Shown one piece after another: positions 1 to 6,282 of a DNA stretch of 20,320 nt. The notes beneath the pieces are model-generated. The model made no database searches and was not told the DNA's origin. It saw nothing but the letters and a program-made list of their open reading frames with translations. Made by a program: the position numbers and the translations under genes. The stretch is from a virus: IMG/VR virus record IMGVR_UViG_3300035698_004242, positions 1 to 20,320 of that record; one strand, written 5' to 3'. Within the stretch, counting starts at the first letter, position 1. Each line of letters begins with the position of its first letter.

Positions 1-140
1 TGTCAATATCATTTTGTCAATATCATTCTGTCAATATCATTCTGTCAATATCATTCTGTCAATATCATTCTGTCAATATCATTCTGTCAATATCATTCTG
101 TCAATATCATTCTGTCAATATCATTCTGTCAATATCATTC
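1..140. repeat. Array of ten 14-bp tandem repeats (iteron-like)
   Basis: Ten head-to-tail copies of TGTCAATATCATTC; the first copy ends in T instead of C and the others are identical. An eleventh, degenerate copy begins at 141 (TGTCAATTTACA). The array touches the left edge, so the true copy number is unknown. There are no unique spacers, so it is not CRISPR. On the minus strand each unit contains the hexamer TTGACA. Iteron-like arrays are typical of initiator or ParB/centromere binding sites; that role is inferred from form and from the ParB-like gene in the window. Confidence 0.9.
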
Positions 141-202
141 TGTCAATTTACACAATAAGAATATCTTTACAAAATGATATTACTTTTTTGTCAATATCAT
201 TT

Positions 203-286
203 TATCAATTTACAAAATGGTATTCTTATTTATCAATTTACAAAATGGTATTCTTACTTATCAATTTACAAAATGGTATTCTTTTT
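203..286. repeat. Three 28-bp tandem repeats with TTTACAAAATGGTATT core
   Basis: Three units starting at 203, 231 and 259, each beginning TATCAATTTACAAAATGG and each exactly twice the length of the neighbouring 14-bp unit. The last unit decays at its right end into a T-run. The core TTTACAAAATGRKATT also occurs outside the array, at 166-181 and 351-366, giving five copies in the same orientation. The 28-bp unit may have arisen from two 14-bp units; this is inference. It may be the binding region of a phage or plasmid initiator, or a regulatory cluster at the end of the leftward gene train. Confidence 0.85.
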
Positions 287-338
287 TTGTCAAGGTTTCC
301 TGATAGGATATCCCACTTTGTAAATTGACAAAAAAAGA
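280..338. repeat. Perfect 14-bp inverted repeat with operator-like dyad
   Basis: The arms are 280-293 (TCTTTTTTTGTCAA) and 325-338 (TTGACAAAAAAAGA), perfectly complementary, with a 31-nt spacer. The right arm overlaps a second dyad, TTTGTAAATTGACAAA at 317-332, whose form is TTTGT-N-AATT-N-ACAAA. The spacer also holds the palindrome GGATATCC (306-313). The T-run in the arms could give a weak bidirectional terminator after the leftward genes, but the arms are almost only A/T, so a protein-binding site is at least as likely. Confidence 0.6.
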
Positions 339-363
339 TTTTTATTTTTCTTTACAAAATGGG

Positions 364-378
364 ATTTAAGCGATTAAA
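364..378. repeat. ATTTAAGCGATTAAA motif, copy 1 of 3
   Basis: This 15-mer lies just downstream of the last leftward gene. It recurs exactly at 16685-16699 and with one change (GCGG) at 16809-16823, all in the same orientation. It can fold as TTTAA-GCGA-TTAAA. Sharing between the two non-coding regions suggests one DNA-binding protein acts at both ends of the gene train (inference). Confidence 0.55.
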
Positions 379-392
379 TGAAAAATTTATTT

Positions 393-860
393 TCAGCTGT
401 TTTTGATACAATCAGCTATTTGGGCTTTCACCTCAGGCTTTTTTTTCATTGTGGTGGAGGTAGTGGCCGCGCTCGCGTTTGGTACGGACACAGATTCAAT
501 GTCCCATGTATTAGATATAAGCATTACTAATGAGTTATCATTAAGACAATTCTTTGGCAGAGTAAGCTTATCAAAGAATACATCATTGCAGTTTGCATAG
601 ACTACAGATTGAGAATATATACCTTTCACTCCTGCCATAGCAGCAGATTGTTGTTTATCAAATTTGACAGCTAACATCTTTTTAAGTTCAATCATTACCT
701 TCTTACCACTCAGATAAGCAGGATTGAGTTTACCATACATTGACCTAGCAGGACTTATGAATACTTTAGGCATGATGCCTAAAACTTGGAACATAGTTAA
801 GGCTTCAGGTGTCATTCTATATATTTTCTTACCTTCTAAATCAGTTGCTATATTCGACAT
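393..860 (-). CDS. Hypothetical phage protein with low-complexity linker
   Basis: This 155-residue protein is the last gene of the leftward train, ending in TGA; beyond it is only the repeat zone. I do not recognise the family. It is probably soluble: no signal peptide or membrane segment is visible. Residues 1 to about 125 look like one globular domain with a Lys/Leu-rich stretch near 55-65. A linker rich in Ala, Ser and Thr around residues 127-137 then leads to a short charged tail. The ATG is preceded by TTAGGAG at good spacing, one of the better ribosome sites here, so it may be translated independently of the upstream genes. The 93 nt upstream contain an open frame continuing from the small membrane peptide gene (see that entry). 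Confidence 0.8.
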   Translation of the reverse strand: MSNIATDLEGKKIYRMTPEALTMFQVLGIMPKVFISPARSMYGKLNPAYLSGKKVMIELKKMLAVKFDKQQSAAMAGVKGIYSQSVVYANCNDVFFDKLTLPKNCLNDNSLVMLISNTWDIESVSVPNASAATTSTTMKKKPEVKAQIADCIKNS

Positions 861-956
861 ATATTACACTCCTAAGAAATACTTTAGTTGAAAAATATTG
901 AAAAGATTTTTGACTTCTACCACTACGATGGGAAAGTCACCGAAAATTAACAGGTA

Positions 957-1043
957 CTATAGCTCACCCATTACTGCAGCTATAATAAATACTGCAATTA
1001 CTAGTATGATTATCATAAAGATTACTACCTTAAGTATTATCAT
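957..1043 (-). CDS. Single-helix small membrane peptide
   Basis: A 28-residue ORF whose ATG overlaps the TGA stop of the SEC-C gene (ATGA). It begins M-I-I-L-K and then runs as one strongly hydrophobic helix rich in Ile and Val from about residue 6 to 24, ending M-G-E-L before a TAG. Phages often encode such one-pass peptides, with roles ranging from holin accessory to inhibition of host membrane proteins; nothing here distinguishes between these. There is no good ribosome site near the ATG, so translational coupling is likely. The frame stays open for 30 codons after the TAG, to a TAA three bases before the next gene's start, so readthrough could give a 59-residue product. Support is composition, the ATGA overlap and position. 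Confidence 0.5.
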   Translation of the reverse strand: MIILKVVIFMIIILVIAVFIIAAVMGEL

Positions 1044-1198
1044 TTCAATTTTTTATACTCCCCACATTTACAGAACTTAGCTTTCTTACCACTGCCACAT
1101 TTGCATGGTGAATACTTTTCTACCTCGTCTCTATATTTAACAATGTCATCAGCTTTTCTCATACGATTTGGGTTATCTGGATTCTCAAATACCTTCAT
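1040..1198 (-). CDS. SEC-C motif mini-protein (zinc-binding)
   Basis: A 52-residue ORF. Residues 31-45 read P-C-K-C-G-S-G-K-K-A-K-F-C-K-C, the classic SEC-C zinc-binding pattern (CxCxSGKKxxxCxC) known from the C-terminus of SecA and from many small proteins, where four Cys (or Cys/His) hold zinc and mediate protein or nucleic-acid contacts. Here it is nearly the whole protein, after a charged N-terminal 30 residues. The ATG overlaps the TAA of the upstream nuclease gene (TAATG) and the stop overlaps the next ATG, so it sits in a translationally coupled chain. Function is not known; it may be an adaptor for a neighbour such as the RecB-like nuclease. The motif makes the reading frame certain. 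Confidence 0.8.
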   Translation of the reverse strand: MKVFENPDNPNRMRKADDIVKYRDEVEKYSPCKCGSGKKAKFCKCGEYKKLK

Positions 1199-2136
1199 TA
1201 GAACCATCTCTCTGCGTTAGCCATTAGTTCAGTGAACAGTCTAGTGCAACCCAACTTATCTGAGTAGCGTTCTTTACCTGTTTTACTAGTGATACTATCC
1301 CAACAGTGCAGGTATCTAGCTGCAACAAGTTTTTGAAACTCTGGTGTAATCGTGCCTTGGAACCGAAATATACGGACACCCAAAGTCTTAGCACCGTAAC
1401 AGATCTGATCTACAAATACTGTGAAAGGTTTAAACAATGGTCTACCACTAGCCCAACCATAAGTACAACACTGTGTTGCCCACTGCGAGTCAATAGTATC
1501 AAATGGAATGTTAATATCATTTTCAGGCTTCTCTAACTTCGCACCTTTAACTATAGAAAAACACCATCCTTTCTTAGGTGAACCAGAGGTGCACTTATAA
1601 TCCAATGGGCTGATTCCATCCTCTAACGTACCTACTAAAGCATCGGTTATACCGTAGATTGGAACGGTATGTCTTTTACCACCAATCACAACAGATAAGT
1701 TGTAAATGGTTTTAACATCTACATCATGCCATTGAGTTATATCTCTATCAATTAACTGTTTAATGTAGACCTTAGCAATATCTTTACCTGCTGTCAATAC
1801 TTCATCAGTCTTCAAGTGTGGCTCAACATTCTCATAATCAATATCGTAAAGATTTTTGTTCTCTTTCTCAGGCTGATACCAAGGTACATTAATAGTACGA
1901 TTATGTATTAAATCCTCAGCTAAAGCAGCAGTAGTGTACTTGTTTAGTAAACCCTGCTTCATTAGATATGTCTTAGCTTCAATGTCTACTATCGTACCTA
2001 ATGCAGCCGCCACACTCTGTGGTTCACGAGGACGAGGAGGTAGAGATAATCGTTGAAGAAAGAATTTGTTGGGCTCTTTTTCGAATTGGTTCAGACTACT
2101 CGGACTCAAGAATTTAGGTTGTTTATCAAATCTCAT
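1198..2136 (-). CDS. RecB/Cas4-like PD-(D/E)XK nuclease
   Basis: A 312-residue protein with the layout of phage RecB-family exonucleases. The N-terminal segment L-S-P-S-S-L-N-Q-F (from residue 10) is the usual opening of this fold. A-A-L-G-T-I-V-D near residue 45 stands where the family has G-x-x-x-H, with Asp replacing His. G-I-T-D-A-L near 160 supplies the first acidic ligand and L-D-Y-K-C near 178 the D-x-K pair. Q-W-A-T-Q-C-C-T-Y near 218 is the QxxxY-type helix. Such enzymes degrade linear DNA ends in recombination or host DNA breakdown and act in the cytoplasm. AAGGA precedes the ATG, which overlaps the TAA of the 50-residue gene. No iron-sulphur Cys cluster of the Cas4 type is evident. 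Confidence 0.82.
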   Translation of the reverse strand: MRFDKQPKFLSPSSLNQFEKEPNKFFLQRLSLPPRPREPQSVAAALGTIVDIEAKTYLMKQGLLNKYTTAALAEDLIHNRTINVPWYQPEKENKNLYDIDYENVEPHLKTDEVLTAGKDIAKVYIKQLIDRDITQWHDVDVKTIYNLSVVIGGKRHTVPIYGITDALVGTLEDGISPLDYKCTSGSPKKGWCFSIVKGAKLEKPENDINIPFDTIDSQWATQCCTYGWASGRPLFKPFTVFVDQICYGAKTLGVRIFRFQGTITPEFQKLVAARYLHCWDSITSKTGKERYSDKLGCTRLFTELMANAERWF

Positions 2137-2288
2137 TACAGTTCCTTACTAACTAGATAACTAGTTAATGGTTTAGTGTTTCTTTTATTTAGCATATCAG
2201 CTTCTTTTCTAGCCTCTTCTTCAGTAGCAAATATAATTATCTTATATTCCAGACAATCATCGAAGTACCTGCTGACGTTAAATCTCAC
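2136..2288 (-). CDS. Small hypothetical protein (GTG start, both ends overlapping)
   Basis: A 50-residue ORF filling the gap between the M15 peptidase and the nuclease. It starts at a GTG inside the last codons of the peptidase gene, with GGAGG about ten bases upstream, and its TAA overlaps the nuclease ATG (TAATG). The product has a short beta-like stretch (Y-K-I-I-I-F-A-T) followed by an amphipathic charged helix (E-E-E-A-R-K-E-A-D-M-L-N-K-R), typical of small phage accessory proteins with a beta-alpha unit. No family is recognised. Snug overlap at both ends plus helix-like composition make it likely real. Confidence 0.65.
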   Translation of the reverse strand: MRFNVSRYFDDCLEYKIIIFATEEEARKEADMLNKRNTKPLTSYLVSKEL

Positions 2289-2793
2289 TGTAGGTTTTTC
2301 CTCCATCAAAAGATTCTAGAAAATGTTTCTGAGTTAAATGTTCTTTCGTAAAATAAGAGTTATACACTATACTCTTTGGGTTAGAGATATGTATCCACTT
2401 ACTATCACCTCGCTCTTCATAAATGCATTGCCCTATCTGTACTGAAGTTTCAGGCAATCGTATCAAATCCCCACTGAATAAAGATTTAATACCTTTCCAT
2501 GCTACGTCTGCACCACAAAATGGCCAGATGTCTACTGCTCCAACAGTATGTCTACTATACTCACCGTAAAAATGATCACTATTTTCTGATGGATGATAAC
2601 CCTGATCTATCAGTCGATGGAAATCTTTTAAGTTACGTACACCAGAGTTAATAAATATCGGGCATTCAAGGTAGTGTCTCAATGGTTCCAGTATAGATAC
2701 AGCTAAATGTTTCATCATATATTCAACTGTATCCACTTGTGGAATTTTGGTAAACTCCTCAACACAAAAGTTGTTACTTAAATAATGCTTCAT
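2278..2793 (-). CDS. M15-family zinc peptidase (DD-peptidase/endolysin-like)
   Basis: 171 residues. Residues 35-55 (I-L-E-P-L-R-H-Y-L-E-C-P-I-F-I-N-S-G) match the start of the M15 D-Ala-D-Ala carboxypeptidase fold. S-R-H-T-V-G-A-V-D-I-W-P near 80-91 gives two zinc ligands (His, Asp), and W-I-H-I near 133 gives the third His. These enzymes cleave D-amino-acid peptide bonds of peptidoglycan; in phages they act as endolysins or remodel the wall. The ligand motif is one residue shorter than the usual HxxGxAxD, which could alter activity. There is no signal peptide, so it would need a holin or lysis. Its place among replication genes is unusual. The ATG follows AAAGGAG. Confidence 0.78.
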   Translation of the reverse strand: MKHYLSNNFCVEEFTKIPQVDTVEYMMKHLAVSILEPLRHYLECPIFINSGVRNLKDFHRLIDQGYHPSENSDHFYGEYSRHTVGAVDIWPFCGADVAWKGIKSLFSGDLIRLPETSVQIGQCIYEERGDSKWIHISNPKSIVYNSYFTKEHLTQKHFLESFDGGKTYSEI

Positions 2794-2869
2794 TCAATTC
2801 TCCTTTGCATAAATATTTTTACACCTTCTGGTGTCGTTTGATGCACATTAGAATGGTAAGATGTTTCGG

Positions 2870-3193
2870 TTAATCCCCAATAGTTAATTTAGGTAATTCT
2901 ATGTCTACATCAAAAGCCTTAAAGTCAGCTAATCTTTTAGCTTTTGTTTTCTCATTCTCTTCTCTTACCTTATTGATAAGTTTAGTGAGGTAGAAGTCTG
3001 CTTTATACAGATCTTCTAATCCATTTTTAAGAGAATAACGCCATACATATTTAATAACATTACCTACACATACAGCAGCAACACCACGCAATCCAGTTGT
3101 AGCAGCCTCGATAGCATCAATACATTCTATACCTCCTGCGGTATAGTGTGCAGGATTGTTCACTACATTCTTATTGATTTCTTTCTCTGACAT
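2870..3193 (-). CDS. DUF3310 protein (T7 gp1.7-like nucleotide kinase relative)
   Basis: 107 residues. The core starting V-N-N-P-A-H-Y near residue 10, with G-I-E-C-I-D-A-I, then G-N-V-I-K-Y-V-W-R-Y and a helix ending D-L-Y-K-A-D-F-Y-L, is the DUF3310 signature found across phages. T7 gp1.7, which carries this domain, is a nucleotide kinase that makes T7 sensitive to dideoxythymidine, so a role in dNTP supply is plausible but not proven here. A charged linker and short tail follow. The ATG is preceded by GAAGGAAG and does not overlap the peptidase gene; its end is followed by a 76-nt gap. Its start overlaps the TAA of no other gene but abuts the 144-residue gene's continuation in a TAATG arrangement. 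Confidence 0.85.
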   Translation of the reverse strand: MSEKEINKNVVNNPAHYTAGGIECIDAIEAATTGLRGVAAVCVGNVIKYVWRYSLKNGLEDLYKADFYLTKLINKVREENEKTKAKRLADFKAFDVDIELPKLTIGD

Positions 3194-3627
3194 TAATCTT
3201 CCTTCTTTCTATCATTAAAGACCATATCAACTAAACCCATTGCTCTGGACCAGGTATCAAGATCATGTTTCATCAGGGCTATCATGTTTTTCTGTTTCTT
3301 AAACATTTCTTTTCCACCTCCCTCTGTTTTCTTAACCTCTTCATGTATCTGATGAAAGATGAAAGTGATTTGATACATCATGTTCAACATCTTAATACCG
3401 AAATGTGCTTGGTCATCGAGATTAGTTAAGCCGTGCTCAATAAAATTGTATCTCACTAAGTTAGGAGGTAAGACTTTTACTGGTGTAGCATAAACCATCT
3501 CTCCATTCTGTAAGCTGAACAAATCTTTTTTAGTATCATAGTCTACCTCTGTCTCAGCTAAACCTAACGTACCATCTATGTTTTGTTTTAAGTACGTATT
3601 CCCTTCAAAATTAATAATACATTTCAT
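3193..3627 (-). CDS. Hypothetical phage protein, 144 aa
   Basis: I do not recognise this family. Residues 1-55 look beta-rich; residues about 70-140 are helical with many Met and Lys (M-L-N-M-M-Y-Q, K-K-Q-K-N-M-I-A-L-M-K), broken by a loop E-G-G-G-K. No cysteine cluster, signal or membrane helix is present, so it is likely cytoplasmic. Its TAA overlaps the ATG of the DUF3310 gene (TAATG), and its own ATG overlaps the TAA of the 75-residue gene, so it is in the middle of a coupled run of small genes between VRR-NUC and DUF3310. A role in nucleotide or DNA metabolism is only suggested by location. Confidence 0.78.
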   Translation of the reverse strand: MKCIINFEGNTYLKQNIDGTLGLAETEVDYDTKKDLFSLQNGEMVYATPVKVLPPNLVRYNFIEHGLTNLDDQAHFGIKMLNMMYQITFIFHQIHEEVKKTEGGGKEMFKKQKNMIALMKHDLDTWSRAMGLVDMVFNDRKKED

Positions 3628-3854
3628 TATAACCCCAACAGTTTAGATTTAAGACTAGCATAGCTAGACTCTATTAATGTGTCCATAGTGCCATCTTTAT
3701 ACAATACTCTATTAAGTTTATCACCCACCTCATAATGATGAGACCCATGACTAAAGTTATCAGGTTTGACAATAACGGTGAATGGTTTATCAATGTCTTC
3801 TATTCTGACAACTACCTCATTGCCACCAATCAAATCTAATCTTACCCAACTCAT
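3627..3854 (-). CDS. Hypothetical small beta-rich protein, 75 aa
   Basis: Alternating hydrophobic residues (W-V-R-L-D-L-I-G-G, V-V-V-R-I, F-T-V-I-V-K) indicate a small all-beta domain for about 60 residues, then a short helix. A His pair (S-H-H) lies near residue 39. No known family is recognised. The ATG overlaps the TGA stop of the VRR-NUC gene (ATGA) and the TAA overlaps the next ATG, so expression is probably coupled to the nuclease. It could be a partner or regulator of it, but nothing in the sequence proves this. Confidence 0.75.
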   Translation of the reverse strand: MSWVRLDLIGGNEVVVRIEDIDKPFTVIVKPDNFSHGSHHYEVGDKLNRVLYKDGTMDTLIESSYASLKSKLLGL

Positions 3855-4219
3855 ATTCCCATTCCTCTCAGTGAAGGTATTAAATAATATGCTGCATTTG
3901 GTGGGTTAAAAAGTTTATCATACATTCGCATACGTTTGTCATAGTTTCTTTCTCCTCTCAAGTCATCACTCTCACATATATAGAGAGGTACGTTATTGCT
4001 TAACAGTATTGGGAAAAACTTCTTCTGAGCAGTAGTGAAGCTGTGTCCTTTACGTTTGACCTCAACCCACTTACAAGAGTACTCAGGGTGGCTAATGAAT
4101 AGATCAGGGAAACCTTCTTGAAACTGGTTACCATGAGTCTTCATAACAAACCAACCTTTATGCACTAACAGATCAACAAAAGGATCAACCAATAAAACTG
4201 ATTCGCCTTGCCTAGCCAT
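3851..4219 (-). CDS. VRR-NUC domain nuclease (resolvase-like)
   Basis: The chosen start is an ATG with AAGGA upstream (122 residues); an in-frame GTG at 4270 lacks a ribosome site. The core runs G-W-F-V-M-K-T-H-G, then G-F-P-D-L-F-I (catalytic Asp), then K-W-V-E-V-K-R (E-x-K), followed by A-Q-K-K-F. That is the PD-(D/E)XK VRR-NUC pattern seen in phage stand-alone nucleases and at the C-terminus of FAN1. Related small proteins cleave branched DNA, so Holliday-junction or flap processing during replication is the likely job. The start overlaps the stop of the 70-residue gene by eight bases and its TGA overlaps the next ATG. Confidence 0.85.
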   Translation of the reverse strand: MARQGESVLLVDPFVDLLVHKGWFVMKTHGNQFQEGFPDLFISHPEYSCKWVEVKRKGHSFTTAQKKFFPILLSNNVPLYICESDDLRGERNYDKRMRMYDKLFNPPNAAYYLIPSLRGMGI

Positions 4220-4424
4220 GTATTCTTTCCTTCTTTTTAACCATATCTTTAATTTCTTGTAGGTCTCCACGCTTGTAGACTTCTAATATTTTAATTCTTT
4301 CTTCTTCATTAAGGTAATTAAAATATAATTTGATACTTTTGCCTAGAGTGACAATAGTCCGTAAACTATTGAATCGTTGCTTATGTGATCTGATTTGCCT
4401 TTCGAGCACTCGGAATTGATCCAT
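4212..4424 (-). CDS. Hypothetical small helical protein, 70 aa
   Basis: A highly charged, Lys/Arg- and Glu-rich helical protein with no recognised family. Segments such as L-N-E-E-E-R-I-K-I-L-E-V-Y-K-R and I-K-D-M-V-K-K-K-E suggest two or three helices; basic residues near the N-terminus (R-V-L-E-R-Q-I-R-S-H-K-Q-R) could touch DNA. It begins inside the last 44 bases of the ligase gene in another frame and ends in TAG overlapping the VRR-NUC start. The ribosome site before the ATG is weak (AGG only), so coupling to ligase translation is likely. A shorter version from the GTG at codon 6 is possible. Confidence 0.62.
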   Translation of the reverse strand: MDQFRVLERQIRSHKQRFNSLRTIVTLGKSIKLYFNYLNEEERIKILEVYKRGDLQEIKDMVKKKERIHG

Positions 4425-5367
4425 TACTACCTACTTCATTAAAGTTAATTGTTAGATATCCACCTATCGGGTAATGCTTTTTTACGTATGTGTAATCTCT
4501 CTCTTCATCACTGAACCCACCTCCTACATTAAAGAATACTGTTTCTCCTACCATGTTTTTATTGCCACCATGGAAGGTTTCAACTTCATCTCTCCACATC
4601 TTCTGGACTTTAAGGGATCCAAGACGTCCGACGTGTCTCCCTTCTCCATCATTGTAACCAATAATTCTTACCTCTGTATCATAAAGAGGCTTAACCTTCA
4701 ATAGACTGTTTGTTCTGTAAGGTGCGTATTCAGCTAATGGATTGGCAAAAATATAACCTTCCCAATTTCCTTTGTTTACATTTTCTTCCCAATCATTTAA
4801 CATTTTATCAATGCTTTTCCAATCAATTTCTTCTTGCAATGCTAAGACCATACTCTTAGACTTAGATATTTTTATGTATTCCTTAACACAACTTAACCGA
4901 TAAGCTAAAGTTGAATTAACCACCCAAGCAGGTACGAAATCATCATCGATTAATTCTTCATAATCCTCCCAAAAACAATATGGTTTAAGGTTGTAAGTCA
5001 TTAGCTTAGCTATATACCATCTATCATCATTACAGTCTTTGCAATTGCATACTGCCGCTACAGCTCTATCATCATTATACCATATCTCACCCTGTACTGG
5101 CATATACATAGGTAATTCATTAAGAAAGAAATCTGGAGCATAAATGATATGATTTTTACGTGTCCATAACCCAGTACATATAGGATTATCAACATCTATA
5201 TTTCTTTTCTTGTACCAAGGTACTTCATTAGCTCGTTTACCTCTTGATAAACCACCATCCCATACAGCAGAGAAACCATCGTACTTTCTACTTTTCCACC
5301 AACCGTAGTAAGACTTAATCTTATCTATAGTTGTACTATGAGCAGCAGTTAAAAATTCTTTTTTCAT
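4381..5367 (-). CDS. ATP-dependent DNA ligase
   Basis: 328 residues, in the size range of phage ligases. Motif I is K-Y-D-G with the adenylated lysine at K28. Motif III is at about 92-96 (V-Q-G-E). Motif IV is W-E-G-Y-I-F near 199 and motif V is L-L-K-V-K-P near 222. After it comes an OB-fold part (R-I-I-G-Y and G-R-L-G-S-L). The enzyme uses ATP to seal nicks, for example between Okazaki fragments. An insertion with C-x-C-x2-C between motifs III and IV is unusual and might bind a metal. AAGGAGGAG precedes the ATG, which overlaps the stop of the YopX-like gene (ATGA). All catalytic motifs are present, so it should be active. Confidence 0.88.
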   Translation of the reverse strand: MKKEFLTAAHSTTIDKIKSYYGWWKSRKYDGFSAVWDGGLSRGKRANEVPWYKKRNIDVDNPICTGLWTRKNHIIYAPDFFLNELPMYMPVQGEIWYNDDRAVAAVCNCKDCNDDRWYIAKLMTYNLKPYCFWEDYEELIDDDFVPAWVVNSTLAYRLSCVKEYIKISKSKSMVLALQEEIDWKSIDKMLNDWEENVNKGNWEGYIFANPLAEYAPYRTNSLLKVKPLYDTEVRIIGYNDGEGRHVGRLGSLKVQKMWRDEVETFHGGNKNMVGETVFFNVGGGFSDEERDYTYVKKHYPIGGYLTINFNEVGSNGSIPSARKANQIT

Positions 5368-5600
5368 CTGTTCTCCTCCTTTAATATTCTATCTATTATT
5401 TCTATTTCTTTAACCTCATGAAGGTAGTACGATGCTTGACCATCCGTAAATATAAAAGCACTTAGACTTTTATCATATCTTACCTCTCCTTTGAACGATT
5501 TAAACACATTGTCCCCAGCGATATTGACTAGACCTTTACATGCAATTATATCTCCTAGCTGTATCTCTCTCCCGCTAATATCTGTTCTACCGATTATCAT
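5364..5600 (-). CDS. YopX-like phage protein
   Basis: 78 residues from the ATG that overlaps the lipoprotein's TGA (ATGA) and has GGAG eight bases upstream; an in-frame TTG at 5615 lacks such support. The opening R-T-D-I-S-G-R-E-I-Q-L-G-D-I-I resembles the D-x-x-G-x-E-I-x-x-G-D-I-V segment of YopX proteins, followed by a G-E-V-R-Y-D strand and a C-terminal E-I-E-I-I-D-R-I, where the family has a V-I-G-N-I-like stretch. YopX proteins are very common in phages of many hosts, form small beta-barrels and have no established function. The family call rests on pattern memory and should be confirmed by profile search. Confidence 0.6.
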   Translation of the reverse strand: MIIGRTDISGREIQLGDIIACKGLVNIAGDNVFKSFKGEVRYDKSLSAFIFTDGQASYYLHEVKEIEIIDRILKEENR

Positions 5601-5971
5601 ATTGATATTCTCCAATATTGTGCTACTCGGCTACCTCTAAACTCTAACCTATGGAAAGAGCAGTAAGGTATAGTCAGAGTATCATGGAAGCGATAACCAT
5701 CTAGTGTATCCTCCCAACTAATATCACTCATCAGTACTAGTACGCTGTCTTTAAATTCCCATCTACCCGAATATTGTTGGTTGTGCCCATTCTTATGGCT
5801 GTATAGATTTGCATTATTGAAAACTAAAGTATCACCATTATTACCTTCCCACCAACCATACAGTACCTCTTTTGTTAATTCACCATCTAACATGTAAACG
5901 TATTCAGTATTTGAAAACATATCTGAACACGACAACATAAGCAACAACAATGATAAGACTAGATACTTCAT
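5597..5971 (-). CDS. Predicted lipoprotein, lipocalin-like beta domain
   Basis: 124 residues. The N-terminus M-K-Y-L-V-L-S-L-L-L-L-M-L-S-C-S-D is a lipoprotein signal peptide with the lipid-carrying Cys at residue 15. Asp at +2 after the Cys is lacking (it is Ser at +1, Asp at +2), so membrane sorting is uncertain. The mature part has W-W-E-G-N-N-G-D-T-L-V-F and Y-S-G-R-W-E-F-K-D-S-V-L-V-L, a pattern of beta strands as in lipocalin-like small bacterial lipoproteins. In a phage early region, surface or periplasmic lipoproteins often block superinfection; that is inference. AAGGAG lies eight bases before the ATG, and it overlaps its neighbours on both sides by ATGA. Confidence 0.72.
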   Translation of the reverse strand: MKYLVLSLLLLMLSCSDMFSNTEYVYMLDGELTKEVLYGWWEGNNGDTLVFNNANLYSHKNGHNQQYSGRWEFKDSVLVLMSDISWEDTLDGYRFHDTLTIPYCSFHRLEFRGSRVAQYWRISI

Positions 5972-6282
5972 ACTCCGTACTCCTTAGTTAATTTCTGCCA
6001 CACTTGATATTCACTCTTACCTTCATACTCAAATTTATATTTATTACTATCATAGTTCCTCTCTACATTGTCCTGATAGAACTCTCCATCAAATTCATTT
6101 TCATGGCCGTAGGTAAGATAGTAAGACCACTTCTTTTGTTTGCAACTATAAATTATATCCCTAACTCTTGCAGGGAAAGAACAGTTCTGTATTTCATGGT
6201 GTAGGTATACTACATCACCAATTCCAAATTTCAACTTCACCGATACAGTTCTAATTGTCTTCTTTCCATCCTTATACTGCAC
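5968..6282 (-). CDS. Hypothetical protein, SH3/KOW-like beta domain
   Basis: 104 residues from a GTG start with AAGGAG eight bases upstream, an arrangement that decides the start. The stretch K-F-G-I-G-D-V-V-Y-L followed by A-R-V-R-D-I-I-Y and W-S-Y-Y-L-T-Y resembles small SH3-like barrels that open with a G-D-x-V turn; the C-terminal third is acidic and aromatic (Y-K-F-E-Y-E-G-K-S-E-Y). No specific family is claimed. It overlaps the end of the methyltransferase gene by 11 bases and the lipoprotein start by ATGA. Confidence 0.72.
   Translation of the reverse strand: MQYKDGKKTIRTVSVKLKFGIGDVVYLHHEIQNCSFPARVRDIIYSCKQKKWSYYLTYGHENEFDGEFYQDNVERNYDSNKYKFEYEGKSEYQVWQKLTKEYGV

Noticed and set aside
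1-140. Possible CRISPR array
   Set aside because: Units are 14 bp, contiguous and without unique spacers; no cas genes nearby (the RecB/Cas4-like nuclease lacks the Cas4 cysteine cluster and sits in a phage operon).
14-328. Open frame of 104 codons on the plus strand across the repeat field
   Set aside because: It only translates the 14-bp and 28-bp repeats into a low-complexity string; there is no ribosome site, and the frame is open because the repeats lack stops.
280-338. Typical rho-independent terminator
   Set aside because: The stem is almost all A/T with a 31-nt loop and lacks a GC-rich stem, so it is kept only as an inverted repeat with uncertain role.
898-1080. 60-codon plus-strand ORF
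   Set aside because: Antisense to the SEC-C gene and the membrane peptide gene, whose motif and overlaps are convincing.
2794-2869. Possible 18-codon GTG ORF ending in ATGA at the M15 peptidase start
   Set aside because: No ribosome site, no recognisable composition; the ATGA overlap alone is weak evidence.
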